From Rhizobium sp. BT04 (lineage in GTDB: Bacteria > Pseudomonadota > Alphaproteobacteria > Rhizobiales > Rhizobiaceae), in assembly GCF_030053135.1 (NCBI RefSeq), contig NZ_CP125650.1, forward strand, positions 248,001-312,000: 64,000 nt of DNA. The letters are read 5' to 3'. The translations under genes were made by a program, and so were the position numbers. Numbering within the stretch: position 1 is the stretch's first letter; every line of letters starts with the position of its first letter. This document shows, piece after piece, positions 55,971 through 64,000 of the stretch. Below the pieces are notes generated by a model. The model ran no database searches. It saw only the letters and a program-made list of their open reading frames with translations, and was not told the origin of the DNA.

Positions 55971-56963
55971 ATGTCACATCTGAAAAACAAGGTCGCCATC
56001 GTCACAGGGGCTTCCTCGGGCATTGGAGCGGCGACCGCCAGAGGATTGGCGGAAAAAGGTGCGCGCGTCGTCCTTGCCGGCCGCAATGAGGAACGCCTCA
56101 GTCAGATCGTCGAAGACATCACCGGTTCGGGAGGTATTGCCAGCTACAAGGTTGCTGATGCCACGGATTTTGAGAGTACCAAGGCCCTCGTCGCGTTCGC
56201 CACAACGACGTACGGCCCGGTCGATATATTGGTCAACAATGCCGGCCTCATGCTCTTTTCCTATTGGAAGGATGCCGCCGTCGGCGATTGGAACAAGATG
56301 ATCGATACCAACCTGCGTGGCTATCTGCATGCGATCGCCGCGGTGCTGCCGTCGATGTTGGAGCGCCGGTCCGGCCGCATCCTGAATATGAGCTCTATCG
56401 CCGGCGTTCATGTCGGCGAGGCGGCAGGGGTTTACGGAGCCACGAAGTTCTTCATACGCGGTATTACCGAAAGCCTCAGGAAGGAGGTGGGCGTGGGTAG
56501 CGGGATCCAAGTGTCTATGATCAGCCCTGGCGTGATCGATACCGGCTGGGCCGACAAGGTTCATGACGAGACGGGCAGAAAGATCGCCGGAGAGCTCAAC
56601 AAGCAGGGTATTCCGCCGTCGTCGGTGGCTGAAGCCGTGGTCTATGCACTAGACCAGCCCCCGGAGATCACGATCAACGACATTTCGTCCATCCAACCCG
56701 GCAGGACTGGTAGCCCGCGTTTTCGAGAGCTCAGAACTAGAACCTCCGGGACTGTTAGACCGCCTCGCGGAACCAACCGGTGCCGTCTCTCGTGGCTGTG
56801 GACACGAAGATCTTCATTGCATGACGATCTAATCCCGGACGTTTTCGTTTTTCAGCGACCGGCCATCTCCGCCGTCCTTCGCAGGATCCAACATGGATCA
56901 CTAGGTCAAATTTTTGACTGCTTCCTCGGCCATCACATACCAAATACAGGGCCAGTTAAATAA
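55971..56963 (+). CDS. Short-chain dehydrogenase/reductase with aberrant C-terminal extension
   Basis: ATG 55971 follows GGAGCACGTC. TGASSGIGAATARGL, NNAGL, NMSSIAGVHVGEAAGVYG and YGATKFFIRG are SDR hallmarks (clade with YdfG-like dehydrogenases). The normal end would be near 56716: one missing base just before it turns an expected QDW-stop into TGSPR and extends the frame by 80 unrelated residues. So the 330-residue product is likely a 3' frameshift of a 248-residue enzyme. The catalytic part is untouched. Confidence 0.8.
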   Translation: MSHLKNKVAIVTGASSGIGAATARGLAEKGARVVLAGRNEERLSQIVEDITGSGGIASYKVADATDFESTKALVAFATTTYGPVDILVNNAGLMLFSYWKDAAVGDWNKMIDTNLRGYLHAIAAVLPSMLERRSGRILNMSSIAGVHVGEAAGVYGATKFFIRGITESLRKEVGVGSGIQVSMISPGVIDTGWADKVHDETGRKIAGELNKQGIPPSSVAEAVVYALDQPPEITINDISSIQPGRTGSPRFRELRTRTSGTVRPPRGTNRCRLSWLWTRRSSLHDDLIPDVFVFQRPAISAVLRRIQHGSLGQIFDCFLGHHIPNTGPVK

Positions 56964-57048
56964 GGATTGAAGGTGCCGGCCGGCCTGAAGCAAGGTCGGC
57001 GCCGGCAAGGGCGATCTTTTTCAGTACAAGTGCGAGTATCCATAACTC

Positions 57049-57954
57049 ATGGTATCAACGCGGGCCGATCTGGCCGACCTTGAAACTTTCGTCGCGATCG
57101 CGCGTGCGGGGGGGTTCCGAAAGGCCGCCGCGCTTCGCGGCGTTTCCGGGTCTGCCCTCAGCCACTCGATCAGGGGTTTGGAGGCCCGTCTGGGCGTCCG
57201 TCTGTTTCATCGGACAAGCAGGAGCATCAGTCTCACCGCCGCCGGCGAAGTGCTGCTTGCCGAACTGGAGCCCCGTTTCCTCGGCATTCAAGCTGCGATG
57301 GATCTCCTAGACAGTTTCAGGAGCGGGCCTACGGGCAGAGTGAGAGTGACCACCCTGCGTGACGCCGCCGAGCTGCTGATCGCTCCTCGACTGCACAGTT
57401 TTCGCAAGAGCTACCCAGATGTCGAGGTCGAAGTCAGCGTCGAGGATCGCTTCATCGATATGGTCGCCGAAGGTTTTGACGCGGGCATCCGTTATGGGGG
57501 AACGGTTCCCGAGGGGATGATCGCGTCGCGTCTGACATCCGAACTCGAATGGATCGTAGTCGGTTCTCCGGCCTATCTCAACGAACGAGGGCGGCCCGCG
57601 CGGCCGGAAGATCTCTTGACGCACGAGTGCATCCGGATCCGAACCGGTACGGATCACCTCTGCAAATGGGAACTTGGCGACGGCGATCGCATGGTTTCTC
57701 TCGACGTTCCGGGACTTCTCACGCTCGGAGATTCGGAACTATCTATCCGCATGGCGGAGGAGGGAGGCGGTCTCTTTTATTGCCTGCAGGCCCGGGTCGA
57801 GGACAAACTTGCGGCCGGTTCACTCGAAGTCGTGCTGCCGGACTGGACCTCTACCGGGCCGGGTTTTCATGCATACTACGTTTCGCATCGACAGGTGCCG
57901 TCCGCTCTCCGGACGTTTCTCGACTACCTTAAGGCGCCGGTTGCGGGCGATTGA
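57049..57954 (+). CDS. LysR-family transcriptional regulator
   Basis: 301 residues. The N-terminal HTH is LETFVAIARAGGFRKAAALR and SGSALSHSIRGLEARLGVRL with FHRTSRS, followed by a substrate-binding domain (VRVTTLRDAAELLIAPRLHS; FDAGIRYGGTVPEGMIASRL; HRQVPSALRTFLDYL). It lies at the end of the SDR run and probably controls it in response to a pathway compound. The frame is intact; the insertion of the ISAs1 element starts 32 bases after its stop. Confidence 0.9.
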   Translation: MVSTRADLADLETFVAIARAGGFRKAAALRGVSGSALSHSIRGLEARLGVRLFHRTSRSISLTAAGEVLLAELEPRFLGIQAAMDLLDSFRSGPTGRVRVTTLRDAAELLIAPRLHSFRKSYPDVEVEVSVEDRFIDMVAEGFDAGIRYGGTVPEGMIASRLTSELEWIVVGSPAYLNERGRPARPEDLLTHECIRIRTGTDHLCKWELGDGDRMVSLDVPGLLTLGDSELSIRMAEEGGGLFYCLQARVEDKLAAGSLEVVLPDWTSTGPGFHAYYVSHRQVPSALRTFLDYLKAPVAGD

Positions 57955-57975
57955 AGTGACGGCCAGACGAGACAG

Positions 57976-59122
57976 CTTCACCAGGCAGGAGAATCGCATA
58001 TGGATGGTAAGGAGTTGTTTTGTTGAGGCAAATCGACTCAAGAACTCTCCGATAATTTGGAGGTACGGATGAATCGATTTGCCACCTGTTTTAAAGATCT
58101 GCCCGACCCTCGGGGCGCAACACACGTCATCCGCTGATGTCGATCCTGTTCATTGCCATTGCCGCGATCGTTTGCGGCGCCGAAAGCTGCGCCGACATGG
58201 CCGATCCGGCGTTTCCAAAAAGAAGTGGCTCAAGACGATCGTGCCGCTGCCCTATGGCATCGCCGGCCATGGCACCTTCTCCACCGTTTTCCGCTGCCTC
58301 AATCAGGTTGCCTTCGAAGCCGCTTTACCGAAGCCTTTGCAAAGGGCATGGAAGGCGTGGTGGCGGTCGACGGCAAGGCGGTACGAGGCGACGCCGCTGC
58401 CCCTCGTCAAGGTCTGGGCTGCCGGTTGCGGCCTGGTCATCGGCCAACAGACCGCGCCGGGCCGCAACGAGGTCCAAGGGGCGCTTGATGCGCTTGCGCT
58501 TTTGTCGCTGGAAGGTGCCATCGTCACCGCCGATGCCCTGCATTGCCGCGCCGATACCGCTCATGCCATCCTTTCCGCCGGCGGCGACTATGCCCTGGCG
58601 TTGAAGGCCAATCAGCCCGGCCTCCTGGCACAGACGATTGCTCGTCTGGACGACGTCGAGCCACTCGGCGTCCAGACCGCCGCCGAGAATGACCATGACC
58701 GCTGCGAAAGACGCCGTGCCTGCATCGTCGCCGTCAATGACATCGACTTCCCCGGCCTGCAGGCCATCGGCTCCGTCGAGGCCACAAGCCGTCATGCCGA
58801 TGGCCGTCTGACCAGCCATGTCCGCTACTTCCTGCTCTCCACCGTCATGTCGGCTGCCGCCCTGATCGAGGTAACCAGAACTCATTGGCAGATCGAAAAC
58901 AAACTGCACTGGGTGCTCGACGTCCAGTTCCGCGAGGATGCCGCCAGAAACCGTAAGGATCACGGACCGGCAAACATTGCTCTGTTACGAAAGATTGCCC
59001 TCAACCTCATCCGGGCCCATCCAGATAAGGCCTCCATTCGTCGAAAGATCAAGAAGGCAGGGTGGGACGATCAGTTCCTCATCTCTATCATCGCTCATAT
59101 GCGATAGCCCTGCTTCACCAGG
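57976..59122 (+). mobile_element. ISAs1-family insertion sequence with 10-bp target duplication
   Basis: The element spans 57986-59112 (1127 bp). Its ends are inverted repeats sharing CAGG, three variable bases, then ATCGCATATG. Immediately outside, CTTCACCAGG is repeated directly at 57976-57985 and 59113-59122, a 10-bp target-site duplication. This shows a recent simple insertion. The transposase gene inside is frameshifted, so the copy was probably mobilised by another element or decayed after arrival. Confidence 0.85.
58069..59107 (+). pseudogene. ISAs1-family transposase, frameshifted near the N-terminus
   Basis: Starts MNRFATCFKDLPDPRGA, loses the frame near 58110 and regains it through several pieces: MSILFIAIAAIVCGAESCAD, KWLKTIVPLPYGIAGHGTFS, GMEGVVAVDGKAVRGDAAAP. 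The rest to 59107 is intact, including IVTADALHCRADTAHAILSA, LALKANQPGLL and THWQIENKLHWVLDVQFRED with NRKDHGPANIALLRKIALN. The DDE residues survive, but three or four shifts in the first third block translation. Confidence 0.85.
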
Positions 59123-59432
59123 GGAATTTGAGTGCCGGCAGAAAGCGGTCGCTCGCAGCCAGAAAAATAATTGGCAGCAAGATCGCCTGGCATCCTTTAA
59201 CATGCCGAAAGCGGAAAAAAATACGTGACAGCCTCCGATCCCTCTCTGAGCCGAGGCCATCCATGATGGTAGAGAATCCGCAAGTCTTCGGCTGTCTGAC
59301 ACGACCAGCCGGTACGAATGCGGTACTGCCACGGCTCTCCTCCAGGCGCCCGTTTTTGATCTCTCGATATCTAAATTTGTGCAGACGAGCAGGCAAAGCT
59401 ATAACGGCAGGATCAACGAATACTGGTAGCTC

Positions 59433-59816
59433 TCAGACAATCTGGATCGATATCAACCGGGAATGCCTGCATATGTAGGGAGGATTCAAGCACGGCGTGA
59501 GGGCGATGCAGACGGACGAGGCGGAGACGTCACGGAAACCCGAGAGCACCTGCATCACCTCGCTCGAGGTTTCCAGGCGGCCTTGTAGGAGACCCGCGGC
59601 GTAGTGCCCCGAAAACCCCACCGCGCAAATGCTGATTATGAAAGACAGTACGAAAATGATTACTCTGTAGCCGGAAACGGGACAACAGCCTGTCCATTGT
59701 GGTCGATCCTTGTCCATAGGCGGTGAAGAAACTTCATCAATCGGGATCCGCCTCCGAGGGAAGCATCGAATCATCAATGACGACACGAAAGCTGCGCGAC
59801 CGAGGTTGTCTGTCAA
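59433..59816 (-). CDS. Short membrane protein or chemoreceptor-like fragment
   Basis: Up to 127 residues; a shorter start at MDKDRPQW is possible. One transmembrane helix (VIIFVLSFIISICAVGF) is followed by a helical stretch (LQGRLETSSEVMQVLSGFRD). This resembles the N-terminal membrane region of a chemoreceptor-like protein that is cut shortly afterwards. I give low confidence to the family, and the gene may be a remnant. Confidence 0.35.
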   Translation of the reverse strand: MTDNLGRAAFVSSLMIRCFPRRRIPIDEVSSPPMDKDRPQWTGCCPVSGYRVIIFVLSFIISICAVGFSGHYAAGLLQGRLETSSEVMQVLSGFRDVSASSVCIALTPCLNPPYICRHSRLISIQIV

Positions 59817-60165
59817 CAGATTGTCTGATAAAGCTTGCTAAGGTTCGAACTGTCTCACAAACTTGCGGAGGAATAACTCCGTAACAGAACCGGCGCTGCC
59901 GCAGCCGGCACAACTTTCACTGCTGAAATCGATTGCCGCGATGTTCCTTGTTTTCAATGGAAAGCGGTGACCGCATCTCGGCTATGTGAAGGCTTCGAAC
60001 ATGTCGTCGTCCTCGCGACGGCGGGACGCGACGCCTTGATGAACAAACGGGCGTCCTTTTTATGGATGGACGGCTCCATGGCGCCGAGATCACCAGCTTC
60101 CCCGATATGCATCTTGAGATGTTGATCTGGGACAGGTAAGTATTGAGATTCAAGAAGCAGAGAAG
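59817..60165. other. Upstream region of the beta-glucosidase gene
   Basis: 350 bases with no supported gene. It should contain the promoter of the GH3 gene. Confidence 0.4.
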
Positions 60166-62610
60166 ATGATTGATAAGAAAGCATTGCTCGATAATATGAC
60201 CTTGGCGGAGCAGGTCTCGCTACTTTCCGGCGATACGTTCTGGTCTTTACCGCCCATCGACCGCCTAGGGATAGGGAGATTGCGCTTGACCGACGGCCCC
60301 AACGGCGCCCGCGGGGCGGGGTCTTTTGTCGGAGGTGTGACTGCAGCGGCTTTCCCGGTGGGCATCGCCATCGGAGCGAGTTGGAACCCGGATCTAGCCA
60401 AGGAAATCGGCAGTGCCCTAGGTGACGAGGTTCTTTCAAAAGGTGCCCACGTCTCGTTAGCCCCCACCGTTAACATCCAGCGTAGCGTCACAAACGGCCG
60501 CAACTTTGAGTGCTTCTCTGAGGATCCGATCCTGACGGCGGAACTTGCAGTCGGCTATATCGAAGGTCTGCAGTCCACGAAAGTCGGTGCCACGATAAAA
60601 CATTTCGTCGGCAACGAGTCCGAGATTGAACGTACAACCATCTCTTCAGATATCGATGAACGCACGCTGCGCGAAGTCTACCTGATACCCTTTGAGACGG
60701 CGGTGAAGCGGGCAAAGGTCTGGGCCGTGATGTCTTCGTATAACAAGCTAAACGGTACTTACACGGCGGAAAGCCATTGGCTGTTGAACGAGGTTCTGCG
60801 CGGTGACTGGGGTTTTAACGGCGTGGTGATGTCGGACTGGTTCGGCTCGCGTTCGACCGCACCCACCGTGAATGCCGGGCTGGATCTGGAGATGCCGGGC
60901 CCGACTCGCGATCGCGGCTCCAAGCTACTGGCTGCGGTCGAAGGCGGCGAGGTTAGTGTCGAGACGATCCGCGCCTGTGTGCGCAATATCCTGACTTTGA
61001 TGGAACGCACCGGCGCTATCAACGATCATCGCGAGTTTAAGGAGTACGCCATTGATCAACCGAAACATAGGGCATTGATCAGGCGCGCGGGAGCGGAAAG
61101 CGCAGTTCTGCTACAGAATGACGGGATCCTGCCATTGGCTCAGCAAGGTATGGTCGCCATCATTGGACCCAATGCCAAGGTCGCGCAGGTGATGGGAGGC
61201 GGCTCGGCGCAGTTGAACCCTCACTATGTCATCAGTCCGTGGCAGGGGCTGGTGGACGCGCTGGGTGAGGAGAATCTGTGCTACGCTCAGGGCTGCAACA
61301 ATTATCGGTTTCAGCCGCTAATCGAAAACCCCACAACCTTCGAGTTTTTCCAAGGAAGGGAGCTAGCTGGCGAACCGGTGAAGGTCGTCGAGGAACCGTC
61401 GAGCCTTGGTGTATGGTTGCCCCCCGTGGCCGAGGGCTTTGTCGATCCCCTTCGCTTTTCGGCTAGAATGCGCACCATCTTCACAGCCTCGGAAGCCGGC
61501 GTCTATCGCGTCGGACTAACCTCGGCCGGGCTTGGCCGGGTCTATGTGGACGGCAGACTTGTGGTGGACGCTTGGGCTTCCTGGATACGTGGTACCACAT
61601 TCTTTGAAGAAGGCTGCGAAGAGGTCGTGGGTGAAATCACGCTCGAAGCCGGCCGTACATACGAGGTCGTCGCCGAGTACGCCCGGCACGACCACGTCAA
61701 CCTCTATATCGCCGCAATTCGGGTAGGAATAGGCAGATTTTCGGCCGAAGCGGAGATTGCCGAGGCAGCAGCCGTCGCGGCAAAGGCTGATCATGCGGTA
61801 GTCTTCGTGGGCAGAACGGGCGACTGGGATACCGAGGGCTCCGATCTTCGCGGTATTGCACTTCCCGGTCTGCAGAACCAGCTTGTTGAGGCGGTAATTG
61901 CGGCCAATCCGAACACGATCGTCGTACTACAAACCGGTGGACCGGTGGAAATGCCCTGGCTTTCCGGTGCTCGTGCAGTACTGCAATGCTGGTATCCCGG
62001 ACAGGAGGCTGGCAACGCGATCGCCGATGTGCTCCTCGGCAAGGCCGAGCCCTCGGGCCGACTGGCACAGACCTTCCCCGTGCGCTGGGCTGACAACCCC
62101 ACACATACTGAGGATGACGCGGTCTATCCAGGTAAGGACGGCCATGTGCGATATGACGAAGGTGTGTTCGTCGGTTATCGGCACTACGACCGCCACGGCA
62201 TTAAGCCGCTGTTCCCGTTCGGTCATGGTCTCGGTTATTCAAGCTTTGCGATGTCGGACCTGACGGTAGGGCTACCAGACGCTGCCGGCGCGGTGACAGT
62301 GACACTGGAATTGACCAACATCAGCGAGCGGCCAGGTTCGGCAGTGGTGCAAATCTATGTCGGCGATGTTGAAGCATCTATACCCAGACCGGTTAAAGAG
62401 CTGAAAGCCTTCTCGAAAATTGCCCTGGAACCCGGTGAGAAACGAAGGTTGCGTTTCATACTTGACGCCCGAACATTTGCCTTCTTCGACACGACCGAGC
62501 GGCGTTGGCGGATAGAGGCGGGGGAATTTGCAGTGATGGCTGGGTTCTCGGCCACCGACATCCGTTTGAGTTTAACTGTCACGCAAAAGGGCGCTGTCTT
62601 GGCGCTCTGA
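60166..62610 (+). CDS. Glycoside hydrolase family 3 beta-glucosidase with PA14 domain
   Basis: 814 residues, ATG with AGAGAAG upstream; no signal peptide, so cytoplasmic. The GH3 barrel has LTDGPNGARG, GRNFECFSEDP, KHFVGNESE (K145, H146) and the nucleophile Asp in VVMSDWFGS (D224). The second domain has LLQNDGILPL and GPNAKVAQVMGGGSAQLNP. A PA14 insert covers roughly residues 390-540 (VYRVGLTSAGLGRVYVDGRL). The C-terminal fibronectin-like domain is LELTNISERPGSAVVQIYVG. This is the domain order of Agrobacterium and rhizobial beta-glucosidases that split cellobiose and plant aryl-glucosides. Intact and apparently monocistronic. Confidence 0.92.
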   Translation: MIDKKALLDNMTLAEQVSLLSGDTFWSLPPIDRLGIGRLRLTDGPNGARGAGSFVGGVTAAAFPVGIAIGASWNPDLAKEIGSALGDEVLSKGAHVSLAPTVNIQRSVTNGRNFECFSEDPILTAELAVGYIEGLQSTKVGATIKHFVGNESEIERTTISSDIDERTLREVYLIPFETAVKRAKVWAVMSSYNKLNGTYTAESHWLLNEVLRGDWGFNGVVMSDWFGSRSTAPTVNAGLDLEMPGPTRDRGSKLLAAVEGGEVSVETIRACVRNILTLMERTGAINDHREFKEYAIDQPKHRALIRRAGAESAVLLQNDGILPLAQQGMVAIIGPNAKVAQVMGGGSAQLNPHYVISPWQGLVDALGEENLCYAQGCNNYRFQPLIENPTTFEFFQGRELAGEPVKVVEEPSSLGVWLPPVAEGFVDPLRFSARMRTIFTASEAGVYRVGLTSAGLGRVYVDGRLVVDAWASWIRGTTFFEEGCEEVVGEITLEAGRTYEVVAEYARHDHVNLYIAAIRVGIGRFSAEAEIAEAAAVAAKADHAVVFVGRTGDWDTEGSDLRGIALPGLQNQLVEAVIAANPNTIVVLQTGGPVEMPWLSGARAVLQCWYPGQEAGNAIADVLLGKAEPSGRLAQTFPVRWADNPTHTEDDAVYPGKDGHVRYDEGVFVGYRHYDRHGIKPLFPFGHGLGYSSFAMSDLTVGLPDAAGAVTVTLELTNISERPGSAVVQIYVGDVEASIPRPVKELKAFSKIALEPGEKRRLRFILDARTFAFFDTTERRWRIEAGEFAVMAGFSATDIRLSLTVTQKGAVLAL

Positions 62611-62834
62611 ATGGGCCGCAAATCAATGACCACATTGGGCAGTGGTCGAGTTCCAACGTATGCAGTTTTGGCGGTGAAGCTGGGTGAGTTGAGTGAGAGA
62701 ATGCCTCAAAACCGGTACTTGGTTAATGGCATGGCGAAACACCGCCTGCGCCTCCAAAAACAGGCAATGTTTTCTGAACGATCGTAAGCGCGATTTTCCC
62801 CGCACCTTCTGCAATTGAGTGAGCTTTGGCATGA

Positions 62835-62860
62835 GGTGTCCACCAAAATAGGTGGACACC
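62835..62860. repeat. 10-bp inverted repeat, probable IS end hairpin
   Basis: GGTGTCCACC and GGTGGACACC flank AAAATA. It lies 30 bases from an IS3 transposase tail, so it is probably related to the tip of that element. Confidence 0.5.
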
Positions 62861-62889
62861 AAGGGATGGAAGAAGTGACCTGCCACTGA

Positions 62890-63000
62890 ATTTTCATCCG
62901 GCGGCGATTAGATGTGGAGCCTCGGCCGGGGTCTGGTATCCGAGCGATGAGTGCGGCCGGAAATGGTTGTACAACACGACGACAGAACACCCACGGGACC
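62890..63000 (-). pseudogene. IS3-family transposase tail
   Basis: The minus strand reads YNHFRPHSSLGYQTPAEAPH and ends shortly after, the conserved C-terminus of IS3 OrfB. Only about 30 codons are left. Confidence 0.65.
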
Positions 63001-63422
63001 GAGGTTCGCGAGCTTTTGTATCCGTGGCATCCCTGGTCCGGGCAACCCGTTCACGTGCATGAGGCGGTGTCCAAAGGGAAGCATATTTCCGCTGCAGCCT
63101 TTCTGGTTCTTCTTCTGGTCGACTTCTTGAGGTCCCATCGTGGATGTTCGACCGATCAATGAGTGGTTGTTGGCGCAGCCTGGCGGTTCCGCACGTCGAT
63201 CTCGCAAGCCTGCATTCTTTGGCAAGATTGCTGAAGGACGCTGATGCCTCATCGCAATCTTCGGTAATGGGCGCAGCACTTTGGTCGACTCAGCCTATTC
63301 AACGCCATGGTGAGGCAGCTAAATGCTGACTTCCAAGAGAACCTTGAGCCTGCCCATCGATGCAAAATAGCTAATAGCGCGGCAATCAGGATGAGACGCT
63401 TGCGACAATCTGGATGAGATTC

Positions 63423-64000
63423 TTAGGTCGCGGTCGGGATCAAATTATCATGCTGATTGCCGCTGACAAGTTCTTCGTCGTTTTCTGATTGCCGCTCCGC
63501 GACAGACAGCGTTGATGTCCTGATTGTCGCAAACGAGGCCGGTCGGCCGCGCTGGCGTTTTTCCTCAAGCGCAGTTCTGCGGCGATAGCTTTCGACGTTC
63601 ATCTCGAAGATCGTGGCATGGTGCACGAGCCGGTCGACTGCTGCGAGTGTCATGGCAGGGTCGGGAAAGACCCGGTTCCACTCTCCGAACGGCTGGTTGG
63701 CGGTGATCAGGATCGACCGGTGCTCGTATCGTGCCGAGATCAGCTCGAATAGCACGCTTGTTTCCGCCTGGTCCTTGGTGACGTAGGCGAGGTCATCGAG
63801 GATGAGCAAGTCGTACCTGTTGAGTTTGTCGATGGCAGACTCAAGCTGCAGTTCCCTTCGGGCGACCTGAAGCTTCTGCACAAGATCGGTGGTCCGGGTG
63901 AACAGGACCCGCCATCCGTTCTCGATCAGCGCAAGGCCGATGGCAGCAGCAAGATGGCTCTTTCCTCCGCCGGGCGGACCGAACATGAGGATGTTAGCTC
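63423..64000 (-). CDS. istB: IS21-family helper ATPase IstB, continuing beyond the window
   Basis: The visible 192 codons contain Walker A (MFGPPGGGKSHLAAAIG), Walker B (YDLLILDDLAYV) and the sensor region ILITANQPFGEWNRVFPD, then the arginine-rich VDRLVHHATIFEMNVESYRR. IstB is the AAA+ helper of the IS21 transposase IstA. The frame is open to the right edge (ANILMF precedes the glycine-rich loop), so the N-terminus and istA lie outside. The end at 63423 looks natural. Confidence 0.9.
   Translation of the reverse strand, partial: ANILMFGPPGGGKSHLAAAIGLALIENGWRVLFTRTTDLVQKLQVARRELQLESAIDKLNRYDLLILDDLAYVTKDQAETSVLFELISARYEHRSILITANQPFGEWNRVFPDPAMTLAAVDRLVHHATIFEMNVESYRRRTALEEKRQRGRPASFATIRTSTLSVAERQSENDEELVSGNQHDNLIPTAT

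Larger units (their letters stand above)
62611..63422. other. 800-base region with IS debris
   Basis: No gene. It holds a hairpin and an IS3 transposase tail (listed separately) and the presumed outer end of the IS21 element near 63390-63420. Confidence 0.4.

Noticed and set aside
56970..57006. Terminator after the SDR genes
   Set aside because: A GC-rich stem can be drawn, but no T-run follows and pairing is irregular.

Overview
The window is a piece of a rhizobial plasmid. Evidence: a complete repABC replication/partition module (9.2-12.8 kb) with a dead acyl-homoserine-lactone synthase gene facing away from it, a SyrB-type regulator, many rhizobial IS families (IS3, IS4, IS481, IS66, IS256, ISAs1, IS21), and a biotin-binding protein whose sequence agrees with my memory of rhizavidin from Rhizobium etli. 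A symbiotic plasmid of the R. etli/R. phaseoli group is the best guess; no database was searched.

Layout. 0-1.6 kb: start of an aquaporin gene and a phasin gene behind a sigma-54-type promoter. 1.8-7.7 kb: a compact cluster (adenine phosphoribosyltransferase-like, radical SAM/SPASM enzyme, two small orphan proteins, a nucleotidyltransferase-like protein, a PRPP synthetase-like protein, and a convergent zinc dehydrogenase). I do not recognise it as a described pathway, and it is the best candidate for a new system. 7.8-12.8 kb: traI-like pseudogene and repABC with its antisense RNA region. 12.8-16.4 kb: a nest of broken insertion sequences between two identical 16-bp parS-like palindromes. 17.3-24.2 kb: a serine resolvase, the ietA-ietS AAA-ATPase/subtilase pair (plasmid stability and phage defence), a SEC-C protein and an HEXXH protein. 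24.9-29.4 kb: a very large HNH-STAND NTPase gene, probably defence, with one frameshift. 30.3-32.9 kb: SyrB-like regulators and a nucleotidyltransferase behind a near-perfect 31-bp palindrome.

32.9-44.5 kb is a decaying low-oxygen/stress island. P-type ATPase, universal stress proteins, flavin-binding protein, alcohol dehydrogenase, HtrA protease, BON and CBS-BON proteins, histidine kinase, phosphoketolase tail, type III polyketide synthase and an ABC transporter start are present. At least five TTGA-N6-TCAA (FNR/FixK-type) boxes are scattered in front of them, but most genes are frameshifted or truncated. 45-47.3 kb: a broken molybdenum-hydroxylase operon with an intact lactonase-like metallo-beta-lactamase gene embedded in it. 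47.4-50.1 kb: rhizavidin surrounded by IS66 and recombinase debris. 50.1-52.5 kb: a multicopper oxidase with a small downstream gene. 53.1-58 kb: a redox cluster (RibD-like reductase, three short-chain dehydrogenases, LysR regulator) ended by an ISAs1-family element with clear 10-bp target duplications. 60.2-62.6 kb: a GH3 beta-glucosidase with a PA14 insert. 63.4 kb to the end: an IS21 istB gene running off the window.

Many genes differ from intact relatives by only one inserted or missing base, or by a G-to-T change making TAG. This may be real decay, or partly sequencing error, so pseudogene calls with a single lesion are provisional.
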